Shown here: positions 10,852 through 22,313 of the stretch, one piece after another | How positions within the stretch are numbered: the stretch's first letter is position 1 | Layout: each line of letters starts with the position of its first letter | DNA from: Costus lasius | Lineage: Eukaryota > Streptophyta > Magnoliopsida > Zingiberales > Costaceae | Length of the DNA stretch: 64,000 nt | Assembly: GCA_027563935.2 (NCBI GenBank) | Contig: CM050449.1 | Span: 12,290,501 to 12,354,500 of the forward strand | Reading direction: 5' to 3' | Translations under genes and position numbers: made by a program | The notes under the pieces: generated by a model | The model's database searches: none | The model's input: only the letters and a program-made list of their open reading frames with translations | What the model was told of the DNA's origin: nothing

Positions 10852-11294
10852 GAACCAGTGCCTCTTATGCAAGAAATAGAAACCATGTGATGAAGCAGTG
10901 CATGTGTCTGGATCTTCTTTCTTTCTCTCCTTCCTTTCTTATTCTCTGTCGCACAGCATCACCCAAAAACATGTTGCGAGGCAACCTTTACCATTTCACT
11001 CTAGCAATAAAGGCTGTAGGCAAGCCATACTTGTTCGTCCTTGTCACGCTACCCTTTTCTCATATAACCCAAGCCTATACGCCCTATACCGTCTCCTTCC
11101 ATAAGAGTCTGCCTAATAAACACCCCTTCGTTAAGGGAGCACGTAGCCTAAACTTCCTGCCATGAGAGACCTCAAGACACCAAACAAACCCATCACCTCG
11201 AGTTAGAACTTAGAAGCCGCTCCAATCTGATCTGACGTGCTGCGTAGGATCTAAAAAACAAGTTCCAGCTCAAGCAAAGCAGGTGAAAGGCGAG
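10852..11294 (+). promoter_or_regulatory. Upstream region of GT61 gene B
   Basis: Only about 440 bases separate the retroelement's 3' LTR from the start codon of GT61 gene B. They must hold the gene's proximal promoter and leader unless LTR sequence serves as promoter. No clear TATA box was fixed. Confidence 0.4.
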
Positions 11295-13661
11295 ATGGGT
11301 TCGAAGATGAAGATTGTCAGGAGTGCCAACCAAGCGAGAAAATACAGACCTGTGATGCTCATTGCCGGATTTTTTGCCGTCGCAGTGACCTTCCTGGTGG
11401 TTTCTAAGCCTCAGTCTCTTGTTCTTTCCAACTGTAAGTTGTAAATTTCTTGCTCATGATCCATAAGTCTTTGCTCTTCAATCTCTGATAGATACTAATG
11501 GTTGTTGCAGTCGGTTTTAAGACATCCTTGCCAACCAATAATCAGCTAGGTAAGTAATAAATCTTGCTGAAGCCATGCCTGCCTTGTGTGAGTTTTTCAG
11601 CATATTTTTGCCAGGAATTTGTTGTCTGGAACTTGAGGGTAATGCCTTGGTTCATCTCTTGTTTGTTCAGGTGTAGATATGGTGAATGGTGATGACTTTG
11701 GGATACAAGGCAGTCATCTAGCTTCTTTTGGACGAGGAGATCATACTCTACATTCTCAGGCATCTGGTCATCCTCTTCAAACCTTACTCACCGTCTTGTG
11801 TTATTGAGTAGTTAAGCTTGAAATTTGAGAAAAATGAAATAGAAAAGGGAATATACATACTTGCTTACAATTTTCTTAATTTAAACCTCCTGCCAAAAAA
11901 ATTATATTTTATCTTGACCCTGAGCATGCATTTGTTTTTCCCCATTTTGCTCATTTTAAATGAGATAAAATTAAAGCTGCTCAAGCTAAAATTATATTCT
12001 TCACGCTGCAGACAGCAATGATGAGAAAGCTGAGAAATTCCTCGAAGAAAATAATGACATTGCTGACTCAATTCGCAAGGAAAAGCAAAGCATTCATGAG
12101 CTAACAGGTATACTTATGATCTGTGCCAATACTCAATTACTTACCCCCAAAAATTAATTAACTATTCTTGCATTTTGTGAAGAAAGATAAGATTTTAATA
12201 ATATGATGCAGAGGAGAGTTCTTCAAGATCAAATCATTTAACCTCAAATCATGCTGAGCTGCGCATTGCACTTCTAAGAGTTCCAAACGACACCGTTCTT
12301 GATCACACTCAACCGGATAGCTCAATTGCTTCAGGACAATCAGGTCAGTCAGTGATTACTCAGGCTGCATTTGGTAGCTATAAAAGAGAGTCAATTTGCT
12401 CAATCCCATTTCTTTGTTTGGCACGAAGATTCTGCTGGACAAATCAGATCAGAGGAGAAAATTCCACTGTGCAATGTCACAGACCCACGATTTGACATCT
12501 GCGAAATGCATGGAGACATCAGAATTGTTGGCAACTCCTCGATCATCCTCATGGAAACATCACAGCGACAACAAAGACAATGGCTTATCCACCCTTACCC
12601 TCGGAAAGGCGACGCCATCTGCCTGAGCCGCGTCCGCCAGCTGACCGTCAAATCAACCACCGCAGCCCCTGCCTGCTCCACCACCTACCATATCCCTGCC
12701 CTCGTCTTTTCCGTCGGCGGCTACACTGGCAACCTCTTCCACGATTTCACCGACCTCATCGTTCCCCTCTTCGTCACCGGCCACCAATTCCGCGGAGAGG
12801 TCCAGTTCCTCGCCGCCGATTGGAAGAGCTGGTGGATCGCCAAGTACCTCCCCCTGTTCCGCCGGCTGTCCAACTACCCGTTGACCAACTTGGACGAGGT
12901 CGGCCCGGTGACGCATTGTTTCAAACAGGTGGTGGTCGGGCTTCGGGCGCACAAGGAGTTCCGTATTGACCCCCGCCGGGCGCCCGGCGGTTGCACCATG
13001 GCGGACTTCACCAGGTTCGTGAGGGGGGCCTTCTCGCTGGGGAGGGAGGTGATGGGTTCCGTTGAGAACCTCCGGGCGCGGAAGCCGCGGCTTCTGCTGA
13101 TCGCTCGGAAGGGTTCAAGGGCTTTCACGAACGTGGGGGAGATAGTGGCCATGGCCACGGAGCTTGGGTACGAGGTGGTGGTGGAGGAAGCAGATGCAGG
13201 TAGACTCCATATCATCACTCTGGAATAAAATAGAGCAAAATGAAGTACAAATCTACTGTGCAGGGTCGGACATGGCCCGGTTCGCGCGGGTGGTGAACTC
13301 GTGCGACGTGATGGTGGGCGTGCACGGGGCGGGGCTGACGAACATGGTGTTCCTGCCGAGGAACGCGACGGTGGTGCAGATAGTGCCGTGGGGCGGGCTG
13401 GAGTGGATAGCGATGATGGACTTCGGGAAGCCGGCGGCGGAAATGGGGCTCAACTACATGCAGTACAGCATAGGCGTGGAGGAGAGCACGCTGCTTGACA
13501 AGTACCCGAGGGAGCACGCCGTGATCAAAGACCCCATGTCGTTCCACGGCCGCGGCTTTCACGTGTTGAGGACTACGTTCATGGAGCAGCAGAACGTGAA
13601 GCTGGATGCCAACAGGTTCCGGCCTGTGCTGTGGAAGGCGCTGCAGCGTATGATACATTAG
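11295..13661 (+). CDS. GT61 (DUF563) Golgi glycosyltransferase B, seven exons, 556 aa
   Basis: Second GT61 enzyme, probably also decorating xylan in the Golgi. Exons are 11295-11433, 11511-11549, 11671-11766, 12012-12107, 12212-12343, 12429-13199 and 13264-13661. Every intron is in phase 1. Residues 19-37 form the signal anchor. Exons 2-5 encode a polar, acidic stem of about 120 residues, much longer than in paralogue A. The catalytic domain carries ICEMHGDIR (M near residue 194), GNLFHDFTD and GVHGAGLTN (443-451). The start was chosen because it precedes the anchor. Less certain are the exon 3 donor (G/gtcatc, weak) and the exon 6 start (12378 is a possible alternative acceptor in the same phase). 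Exons 6 and 7 are strikingly GC-rich, unlike gene A. Intron 6 is 64 bp. Confidence 0.88.
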
Positions 13662-14073
13662 CAGAATCTCATTTCCTATTCCTCTCCTCTTCTTCCTCCT
13701 TTCAATTTTGTCTTCCGTCGGTCATGTTCTGCAAAGGAGAATGTTTCGTCATAAAAGAATAAGCTTTTGGTGATGCGTCGTTTGTGCTAGAATATTAACA
13801 TATTAAAATTATATTTTAATTTAATAAATTCATATTATATTATAGTTAAATTAACCATACATAATTTTTTAAATATTATATTCTGAACACTAATTGCAGC
13901 TGCAATTAATTTCGGGCGTGGCATGCATTAATGAAGCTCCATGGATAACGTGCAATCCACTTATCATTATTCATATACTCTTTTTCATATATCCTAGTTG
14001 CGACGCCCATGTTTACGGTAATATATTTTTAACTATTTTACCCGTAAGTCAACGCTTAACTCGAGTTCAAATA
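13662..14073. other. 3' flank of GT61 gene B
   Basis: Pyrimidine-rich then AT-rich sequence holding the presumed 3' untranslated region. No gene or complete repeat is recognised. Confidence 0.5.
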
Positions 14074-15638
14074 TGTCAACGCGAATATCACAACAGTTAA
14101 AACCTTTGGATTGGGCGCGACTGACGGAATCAATCCCTCAGACTGACTCCTAGCCCGACTATGGACTCAATAAGGATCGTTGCCGTTCCAACACGACTCA
14201 GGTCAACGTAGACGATTCACCGAAAACCGGTGTCGTCGAGTCAAATCGAATTCACCCGAACCCAAAAGGGACACACTAGTATCCGACCGCGTCGGATGAG
14301 GTCCGTAACAGTTTCCAAACCCGCACAAATATCGGAGAGAGAACCGAGGGGAGTAACCGGATGTTCCCTGTCGGGGAGTCGGACTCACCCTCGTGTCTGC
14401 GGATCGACCCGGCGATCACTGACAATCGTCTCTCGGCGTCGCACGCCGGTGACGGAAAAGCCAGCCGGACGGAAGCCCAGCAAGGACGCGCACACATCGA
14501 TAGCGGACGGACGAACTGTCCCCTACCCACGTGCGTACGCCAACTGGCCAAGGAGGCCGGCCGTCCACCCTCGCGTAGGTGAGGTGGGGAAGAAGGAAGG
14601 AAAGGGGTCGCCTCCGGCGACTAGCGGCGCCGGGAAAGCAAGCGGACGGTGGCTGGGGAACACAAGCGGACGGCAGCAGAAGCACCCGCGGACACGTCCG
14701 ACCACTCGCACGAAGGGGAAGACGCAACGCAACTGACGGCAGCGGCCTTCTCCCGTGTCTCCAAAGAAGGCGACGTCCACCCGACTGTATCCCCTCACAG
14801 GCGAAGGCAGCGGCGTCCACCTCGCAGAACACCAGGCAGAAGAGGAGAACTACCGCACGCAGGCGGCGGGCGGAGAAAACTCGCGCGCAGGCGAGGGCGG
14901 CTCCGGAAGTTCCCGCACGCAGGCGGGCCGGCAGCCAGGAGAGGGGCGGAAAGGGCTCGCCGGAGGAGCGGAGAAAGGAAACGCGGCCACTACACAGGCA
15001 TGCAGCGTCGGAGACGCGAGAGAGAAGGAGGCGCCGGGAGCCGCGCGCTCGACCGGGAGCCAAAACCGAAAGGAGGGGAGAAGGAGATACCTCGGCGGTC
15101 ACTCAGGCCCCCGGCTCCTTCCTTTCGATGAAGCGGTAGATGTCGCCGCCTTCCGAGGCGATCTGGAGCTTCGCCGGCGACGGGAACGACGACTATGACG
15201 GAGGAGGGCAATGGGAGCTCGGCGCGTTCCGTCCACCCGCCCACACCATCGGAAACGCGACGCAAGCTCGGGGCATAGCATCTGCCTGAGATCCGATCTC
15301 CGACCGACGAGAGCACGAGAGGAGAGAGAGGGAGCGGAGGACAGTTCTCGCCGGGTGAAAAATCCCTCCAAGGAGAACGATGATGTCGTCCGTTTTCTTC
15401 CGCCCCACACCGACACGCGAAACGATGCACACACGTGTCTTGTCAACCCACGCACTGCGCCAGACCCGTCTCCATCCCACGAATTCGCGCGCTCCAATTC
15501 TGATTTCGCCCGTTGAGATAATGGAATCGGATCCGGGCCGCGGCCAATCCGCTCCATTGATTCGCCGACCCGGTCGGCTGCAAAGAGTAGGTGGGCTGGG
15601 TTTGGGCCGCGCCCAAAATCCGGCCCGTAGGCCTAACA
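14074..15638 (-). mobile_element. GC- and CpG-rich block, possible solo LTR or remnant
   Basis: About 1.5 kb of unusually GC-rich sequence with sharp AT-rich borders. Read on minus it begins TGTTAGGCCTACGGGCC and ends CGCGTTGACA, the TGT...ACA form of an LTR. Its start resembles that of the LTR at 6889 (TGTTAGGCTTGGGTGGCCC). No matching 5-bp flanks (aaata against ctagt), no primer-binding site and no coding domain were found. Long open frames on both strands, such as 14416-15102 minus, are expected from the base composition. Alternatives are a gene-fragment-carrying DNA transposon or an ancient 5' exon region. Certainty is low. Confidence 0.35.
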
Positions 15639-16410
15639 CTAGTTTACTTCATCTAACGAATGCCTGAATCAATCAGAGTTTGCCGTTGCCTTTTTCCGAT
15701 TCACTTTAAATTAATGATCTCAAGCAGCAAATTTGTGGTTGCAGCTTGTGTTAATGCCTTGTTCATGATCAGTTTGAACATGTAAACTAAAAATCTGAGG
15801 CTGAAAACACGGATCTTAGAATAAAATTGAAACTAAAAAAGTAAAAACTTCAGGATAAAATAAAATTCAATTTCCTACTAAACATCATACGGCTTATAAA
15901 CCTTCTCTTCAACCAACTTGTTTATCCAGTTGCATTAATTGGAAGCAGCGACTATGGGGGTTGACTTTTCATAAAATTCTTATAAATTAATGCTGGAAAT
16001 TAACAATAAAAACAAACCATAATTGCAACTACAAATGAAGAGAGATCACATGCGATCCAAGTTCATCCTGCAGTATCTTAATTAATTATAAAGTGACGGG
16101 AATCTCGGGCCAATTCATTCCCAAATATGACAGGAGTATAACAGTTCTGCTTAATTTATTAGTGCAGCATGATTTCTTGTTCTATGCTGAAGTAATTTAA
16201 GATTGCGCTGCATTAAAAGCTCAGATCCTACCCTTTTCCAGAATTCAACTCTTCACATGATGAGATGATATCTTTGCATAGCCCTTCACTACACATTCGT
16301 GCCAATTATCTAACAAAACTAAGCAAACCAATTCAGTTTCTTTATGCTTCATGTTACAATTAATGGCCTAGAATTTAATTCACCCACCTTCAATTTGGAT
16401 CAATCTTTGC
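15639..16410. other. AT-rich spacer
   Basis: No gene, tRNA or complete repeat recognised between the GC-rich block and the promoter of the bHLH pseudogene. Confidence 0.5.
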
Positions 16411-16419
16411 CACGAGCAG

Positions 16420-16427
16420 TATATAAA
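16420..16427 (+). promoter_or_regulatory. TATA box upstream of the bHLH pseudogene
   Basis: TATATAAA in the context gcagtatataaacattgcc, about 190 bases before the presumed start codon at 16618. Placement and sequence fit a plant core promoter. Confidence 0.45.
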
Positions 16428-16617
16428 CATTGCCACCTCCATGTAGCAGCTTCATCGCCGTCGACTTCGCTGAAGCGCCGGCCGGCGGCTGGTGGTGCCA
16501 CTCTACCGCCTATTCCTCGTTTCTGAGCCTTACGCAAGGTGAGAGAGTGCCATGCCATGCAGCAGCTACTTGAACTTGGAGGGTGATTAGGAAGAGTGTG
16601 ATGTGTGGATCGATGCA

Positions 16618-17314
16618 ATGGATCAGAACTATTACCAGCTGAATCAACTTGAATTGGGGCTAATTGAGTACCAAAGCTCTGCTGCTGAGGTTGTGAGTGG
16701 CCACGGTTCTGTGGGCTGCTGTTGCCATCATCAAAAGCGCGCACGCTCGGTAATTCTAGGCTCTTTCATGTTAAATGATTGTCTTCTTACTCTAGGATAT
16801 TTCTTCAGGCTCAGGCACTGAAATATACTTTAAATGCAGGATCATAATTTGCCTAGTCCCAAGAAGCGGTGTGGTGTTGACAAGCAGAGTCCTTGCAAGT
16901 ATCCACAGTATTTGCAGCAAAGGTGAGCTCTCCAAGATCATTCTATGAATTGCACTTTTGAGCAAGAACATGAACCTAATAGAGGGCTGGATTGGTGCTG
17001 CAGAACCGGAGGGAGAGAATAAGTGAACGCCTCAAGATTCTCCAAGATCTTGTGCCCAATGGAACCAAGGTTGATTTGGTCACCATGCTCAAGAAGGCCA
17101 TCAACCCATGTGAAATTTCTTCAGTTGCAAGTGAAGGTAAATTATTAACTCGAAAAGTTGGGCTCTGTTTCTTTTTTGCATATATTTCAGCACGATAGTT
17201 TTCTTTATGCAGGAGATGGCAGCTGACGACTTCTGGCCAGCCCAAGTGGGGAAAGCACTTGATGTTGCTCAAGTGAAGGAGGCTATTGATGGCAGCTGGT
17301 GCTCCAAACAATAA
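16618..17314 (+). pseudogene. RHD6/RSL1-like bHLH transcription factor, broken by frameshifts
   Basis: Segments resemble class I ROOT HAIR DEFECTIVE 6-LIKE bHLH proteins, nuclear DNA-binding factors that start root-hair development. Likely exons are 16618-16749, 16840-16922, 17004-17136 and 17213-17314. Exon 3 carries the signature [10 protein letters not shown], then [14 protein letters not shown]. Exon 4 carries DDFWPAQVGKALDVAQVKEAID, matching the conserved tail. Two indels break the frame. One base is missing in exon 2 shortly before the basic region (the sequence ending ttgcagcaaag at 16922). One extra C lies at about 17105-17108 inside helix 2; dropping one base there recovers a [13 protein letters not shown] reading. 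The N-terminal half is short and weakly similar. Either it is a pseudogene or the assembly has two errors; I favour pseudogene. Confidence 0.75.
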
Positions 17315-17953
17315 AGAAACTTTTTTTTTGTTATTTTTTTAAAAAATTTAGCTGAAACAGAACCGTAAACAGCCTCAGTTTACTGTTTTGAATTTTGATT
17401 TTTTCTGTTCTCTAGCTGTGCAGTTGAAATTAAACAAAAAATATTTTTCAATGGAAAACGTATGAAAAAAATGGATCAAGAAGGTAAACTCTTTGACTAC
17501 CTGAAGAAAAGCAGCTTAAACGATAAGCATCTAAACATGAGGACAACGAATTTTGCTATAATCACTTGATTCTGCATCTACAATTTAAGAAACAGAGAGA
17601 ATAAAGTATAATCATTCCATGTAATTGAGTAGTGCTGAGAAATTCTGCGACCTGATTCGATTTGGCCATGCCTAAAAAAACTCATTTAAGCTTTAGTGGG
17701 ACAGGATTTCACTATAAATAATAGAACTATCTGAAACCTGAATCACAAAATTTCACACTCCAAATTGTATTACTGCTGAAAAAGAACCTCCTCTCATCTG
17801 TGCGATTAACCTAAAATCGATGAAGCAATTATTGTGTATACATGAAGCTTCAAAAGTGCAGAAGAATACAAGTAACTCATATGTCCTATCTGGATTCAGA
17901 AAAATGACTGTACAGAAAGAAGACGCAAAACACACGATGGCACATGTGCAGGC
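17315..17953. other. Spacer at the 3' side of the PERK gene
   Basis: AT-rich. It should contain the PERK 3' untranslated region on minus. No coding segment recognised. Confidence 0.5.
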
Positions 17954-20900
17954 TCACGCATCTGCTTCACGACTCCAAGCAGAGTGACTGTAGTCAGAGC
18001 TCAAGCCACGGCTACCAAATGCCAACTGCTGGAAGATTCTGATATCTGCTGAATGGGCAACGTTGAACACTTCACTTTGCCCCGGTGTAACACCATTGCT
18101 GAGATCAATGTCAGCGAGACTGTCGAGAACTCTGACCACCTGTACATGGTAAGAAAAGAAGTTAGAATGCATAGTAGGGCAACTCCTAAGCGTGTGCTTA
18201 CTGTGCTTTATTTCATAACCTTTCCCATCTGAGGCCTCATTGCAGCCGAATGCCGGGTGCAGGCTGCTGCTGCTTCAATCATTCGGAACATTTCCGTTTC
18301 GTTGAAGTTCTTCTCAAGCCTAGGGTCAGGTAACTCTCCCAACTCCCCAGTTTCAAGTGCGCGAGAAAGCAATGGCCGTGCCTGGATGGGAGATAATCGA
18401 GAACAAAAAAAAATTGAGAGGATAATGTGTAACATATGGTTTGAGTGGATCATGTAACAGAACCAGGTAAAGTATACAGCAATTTTATGAGTTTGTATTA
18501 ATTAATGAAATTTAGCATGAAAATAAAAAGGCTCAATAAATACTGATACTCTTAATATTGCAGAACTAAATTGCTTGTGGACGTAAAGGACTACTGAAAA
18601 ACAAACCAGAAAGAAAGGAGACTTTTCCCAGAAATCCAAGACAAGTAAGATGCCTCTTCAAACTAGCTCCAATTTTGAGTCGTTTCAGGCGGACAAGTTT
18701 TATTAAAGGTGCTAGTGCAACGCATATAAAAGTTGCTCTTCGGATTTTAGTCATTCAGATACAGTACATTTTCTCAAGAAGCATACTAAAAAAGAATTCA
18801 GTCAACGTAGGTTCGCTTTAGTTTTCTGAAAGATTATGCCAGGATGAAGTGTGATTAAGACGAAATGAAGATTTCACGGTTAGCAATCAAAGCAAAGATC
18901 TCAATGCATACAGCAAGTACTGGCCATTATTCTAGTTTGAGCATCTCCACCCTCCATGATACAGACATAGACTTACAGTGATACCATAATTGACTACTTT
19001 TTTGTTTGGATATTTGGACAACAAAAAACTCATACTGGGGTCTGAACTCAATTTATGGGACAATCCTAAATGCAAAACCAGTGGATAAGTGCTAATCAAC
19101 TAGTCTTTTCCTAGTCAAAACATGAATTTTAACCTTTCAAATGTTTCGATACCAAGACTAGAATATAAGTATGAGCATTTGGCAATTCTTCTGGCATGAA
19201 ATTCATATTTCTAAATTGCACCTCAAATTTCAAACAGAAAAAACTATGAAAAAAATTTTAGGTCATTTTTCTTATGGATTAAGGGCAATAAGACGACTCA
19301 AATTCCGAATCCAACGCCTTAAGAATACAATGGAATTAGGATATGTTTTTCCATGCAATATTTACAATGTGATCCACGCATAAGAATTGAATGAGAAGAG
19401 GCATTAGCAAAAAATGACCAATATGGATCACACGGTCAAGGATTGAGAAAATAGAAGTTACTTAATTGATGCTCTTAGCATGTTAGGGTGTGCAAGAATC
19501 AGATGAGGCATGGATTGAATTTGGATTTGGATACACAATTATAAGAATACAAATTTTTTATTTAATTAAGTTTGGGTTACATGGAAAATCCTGAATCCTT
19601 CAAAACCTAATCAGACAATTTTGGGTTTGGTTTATTGTTGATTTTCGGGTGTATATATAGTTTTTGTAGGTTTCTGAGACAGGTTATCAGATTTTCCCCA
19701 ACCTGACACCATTTTTTTAAATGGAAAAAAAACCTAACTAGAAGCCTACTCTTTTAGGTCGAGTAGCATGTTAGGGTTTGTTGAATTGGTTGCCTCCCTA
19801 AATGGCACTTGAAAGAATTATGTGGCATCTCAAGTAAAACATGGAACTCATGCAAGCATGAAGATGCCAAAATATTTGGGCAGTAGCTAGTGTATCATTT
19901 CATGTGATACAGTAAATGTGTGGAAAACTAGGATTCATGTGAATAGATGCAACTCTTTTTAGAAGCACAACCGAATTTGCACAATGAAATGCCTGATTGC
20001 TTTGACTTGCTCACCCATTTTAAGTTCTGAGTGAAAATTGACAAACATTGTGCTTTCTGAGAATTGTCTCATGAGAGGAAAGAAGCTTGTAGGATGTGAA
20101 TTTAGAAATTACCCACTCAACGAGGCTCTCATCACCCAGAGGCATTGTGCTGTCAACTGGTTTTCGTCCAGTGATAATTTCCAAAAGCACCACTCCAAAA
20201 GAAAAAACATCAGATTTCTCCGTCAATTTACCACTTGATGCATACTCCGGGGCTAAGTACCTAAACAAAAAATGTCAGATTTTTATTCTGAAGTTTAAAG
20301 AGCCACAAGATTCCAATTGACCAATCTTTTACGCTAAAGATTTAAAGCTATGACAGTTCACCTACCCAAATGTTCCCATTACACGTGTAGTTACATGTGT
20401 ACAAGCATCCAAAGCTAACCGTGCAAGCCCAAAATCAGAGACCTAGTTTATGAAAAGAAATTAGCAACGAAGTTAGTAAAAACTGTACCAAGTGAAACAA
20501 TTTCCTAAACATGATATCCTTGTGACGTGAGTAACCTGAGCTTCAAAGTTGGTGTCTAATAGAATGTTGGAAGACTTAATATCCCTATGAATTATACGTG
20601 GATGGCCTGCGAGAACCACAATAATAAATATAAAAAAACTACAGCTGAATAATTGGATATACAAATATGTTGCTAGTATGAAACATTACAATCCTCATGC
20701 AGATACGCGATACCACGAGCTGCACCAGCAGCAACCTTTACCCTAGTGGCCCAATTCATCACTGGCCTTCGATCTCCTGAAATGCAGTTCTATTAAGAAG
20801 GAACCTCATGTAACTAAAATGCAATCTGACAAGTACTTCGGATAAAGTATTAGCTGTACCATGAAGATGAGATTCAAGTGTTCCATTAGGCACATAATCA

Positions 20901-22313
20901 TATACAAGTAATCTCTGGTAGTCAGCTATGCAGTAACCTACAAGAGAAACCAAATGGCGATGGTGCACACGGCTGATAATCTCAACTTCAGCTTTGAATT
21001 CACGATCCCCCTGTCCACTTCCAAGTTTTAATCGCTTCACAGCTACTTCTCTTCCATCAGGCAAGCATCCTTTGTAAACAGAACCAAACCCACCCTCGCC
21101 CAATATATTTTGAGGTGAGAAGCCATTCGTTATCTCATATAACTCTTCATAAGAAAACCACGGTGATGTACCAGCCATTGCTGCCTCAGATAATGAATTC
21201 ATTCTCTCAGTACTTTCAGATTTGTGGTGATGTACAAGAGGGGCTGTTGGTGACCGCGGCATAGATGAATCTGACAGGCAAATTCAAGCAAGGTCAACAG
21301 AATTGACAACCCGGAGACTGAGCATTGTATCACAACTCTCAAATGTTACCAAGTTATGAAAGTTTTGCGTCAGGAATCTAAAAAGCTTTTTACATTTTGA
21401 GAAAACTCTACAAGTCAATCAGCAATTTTTGGAAAAAAAACTATTAACTTGTAATCAAAAAACAAAACAATCATAGTTTAGAAGCCAGGGTCTGTGCTTC
21501 ACCTGACATTATCGAAGATGTAAAAGGTGAAGGCATGACGAACCCTGCATTGTATCCAGCAGTTGGTTTCCTGCGCTTCCTCATAAAGCACACAACAGCT
21601 AGTCCTACTACACTAAAAATCACAAGAACCGCTACCAAGCCAATAGCTACAGAAAGTCCCGGTTTCCCGCCTCTACCGTCTGTGGGGTTTCTGTCCATCG
21701 GCCTCGATGGCACATCAGAACCTGGGGTATTATGATTACTCGGACTACCTGGAGGAGTGATGGAAATGGGTGACGGACCCGGCAGGTTGGGAGCTGTACC
21801 ACCGGAAGAATTACTTGGAGTAGGTGGAGTAGGTGCCGACGCATTTTTAGGTGGTGGCGGAGGAGGGGACGGTGAAGAAGGCGAACTCTTTGGTGGTTTA
21901 GCTGCTGGTGGTGGAGGTGAACTTCTAGATGGTGTCGGGGACGGTGGAGGTTGCGATGATGGAGGAGTTTGGGTACCAGAAGATGGTGGAGGAGGAGCAC
22001 TAGGAGTAGAAGGTGTTGAAGGCACTGAAGGCGGTGGAGGAGTGGCAGGGGAAACCGGTGGAGGAGACACTACCGGTGTGGTTGTTGGTGGTGATGGGGA
22101 AACAGATGGTGGCGGAGACGTCGATGGCACCGGTGGCGAGGGAGAATTACTTGGAGGAGGTGAACCGGAAGCAGGAGGCGGTGGTGATAATGGTGGCGAG
22201 GAAGGAGGGGAAGGTGGTGGTGCGCCGGAGCCAGGAGGGGAAGTAGGTGGTGGTGGAGATGGTGACGTAGTTGGAGCACTGGCAGATGAAGTAGGGGGAG
22301 GGGAAGAAGACAT
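17954..22313 (-). CDS. PERK-like: Proline-rich extensin-like receptor kinase (PERK), eight exons, 650 aa
   Basis: Plasma-membrane receptor kinase of the PERK family, which links cell-wall sensing to intracellular signalling. Exons on minus are 22313-21503, 21270-20860, 20776-20690, 20606-20536, 20442-20366, 20260-20113, 18381-18220 and 18139-17954; phases match throughout. Residues 1 to about 215 are a Pro/Ser-rich wall-associated domain without a classical signal peptide, as is usual for PERKs. The membrane span is about 219-244, followed by a basic stop-transfer (RKRRK). The kinase domain has [11 protein letters not shown] (328-338), Lys349 in AVK, HRDIK with Asp445, DFG (463-465) and an APE motif. 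The C-terminus ends [10 protein letters not shown], as in close PERK homologues. All catalytic residues are present, so an active kinase is expected. Confidence 0.95.
18382..20112 (-). other. Intron 6 of the PERK gene (1.7 kb)
   Basis: The only long intron of this gene. It contains AT-rich sequence and, near 19480-19720, a segment with tgttagggtgtgcaagaatc at one side and caacctgacacca at the other that may be an eroded hAT-like element. No coding sequence. Confidence 0.6.
21640..22313 (-). repeat. Coding Pro/Ser-rich low-complexity repeat of PERK
   Basis: Irregular runs of SPPPP, PPPSP and TPS units encoded by CCN/TCN codons. The opposite strand reads as Gly-rich open frames over the same stretch, which are shadows and not genes. 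Confidence 0.85.

Noticed and set aside
12653..12952. Antisense and alternative-frame open frames over GT61 B exons 6-7
   Set aside because: They overlap a well-supported coding frame with conserved motifs and arise from its GC-rich codons.
14416..15102. Minus-strand open frame of 228 aa in the GC-rich block
   Set aside because: Several frames on both strands are open at once, as expected from high GC. The Arg/Pro/Ser-rich product has no domain.
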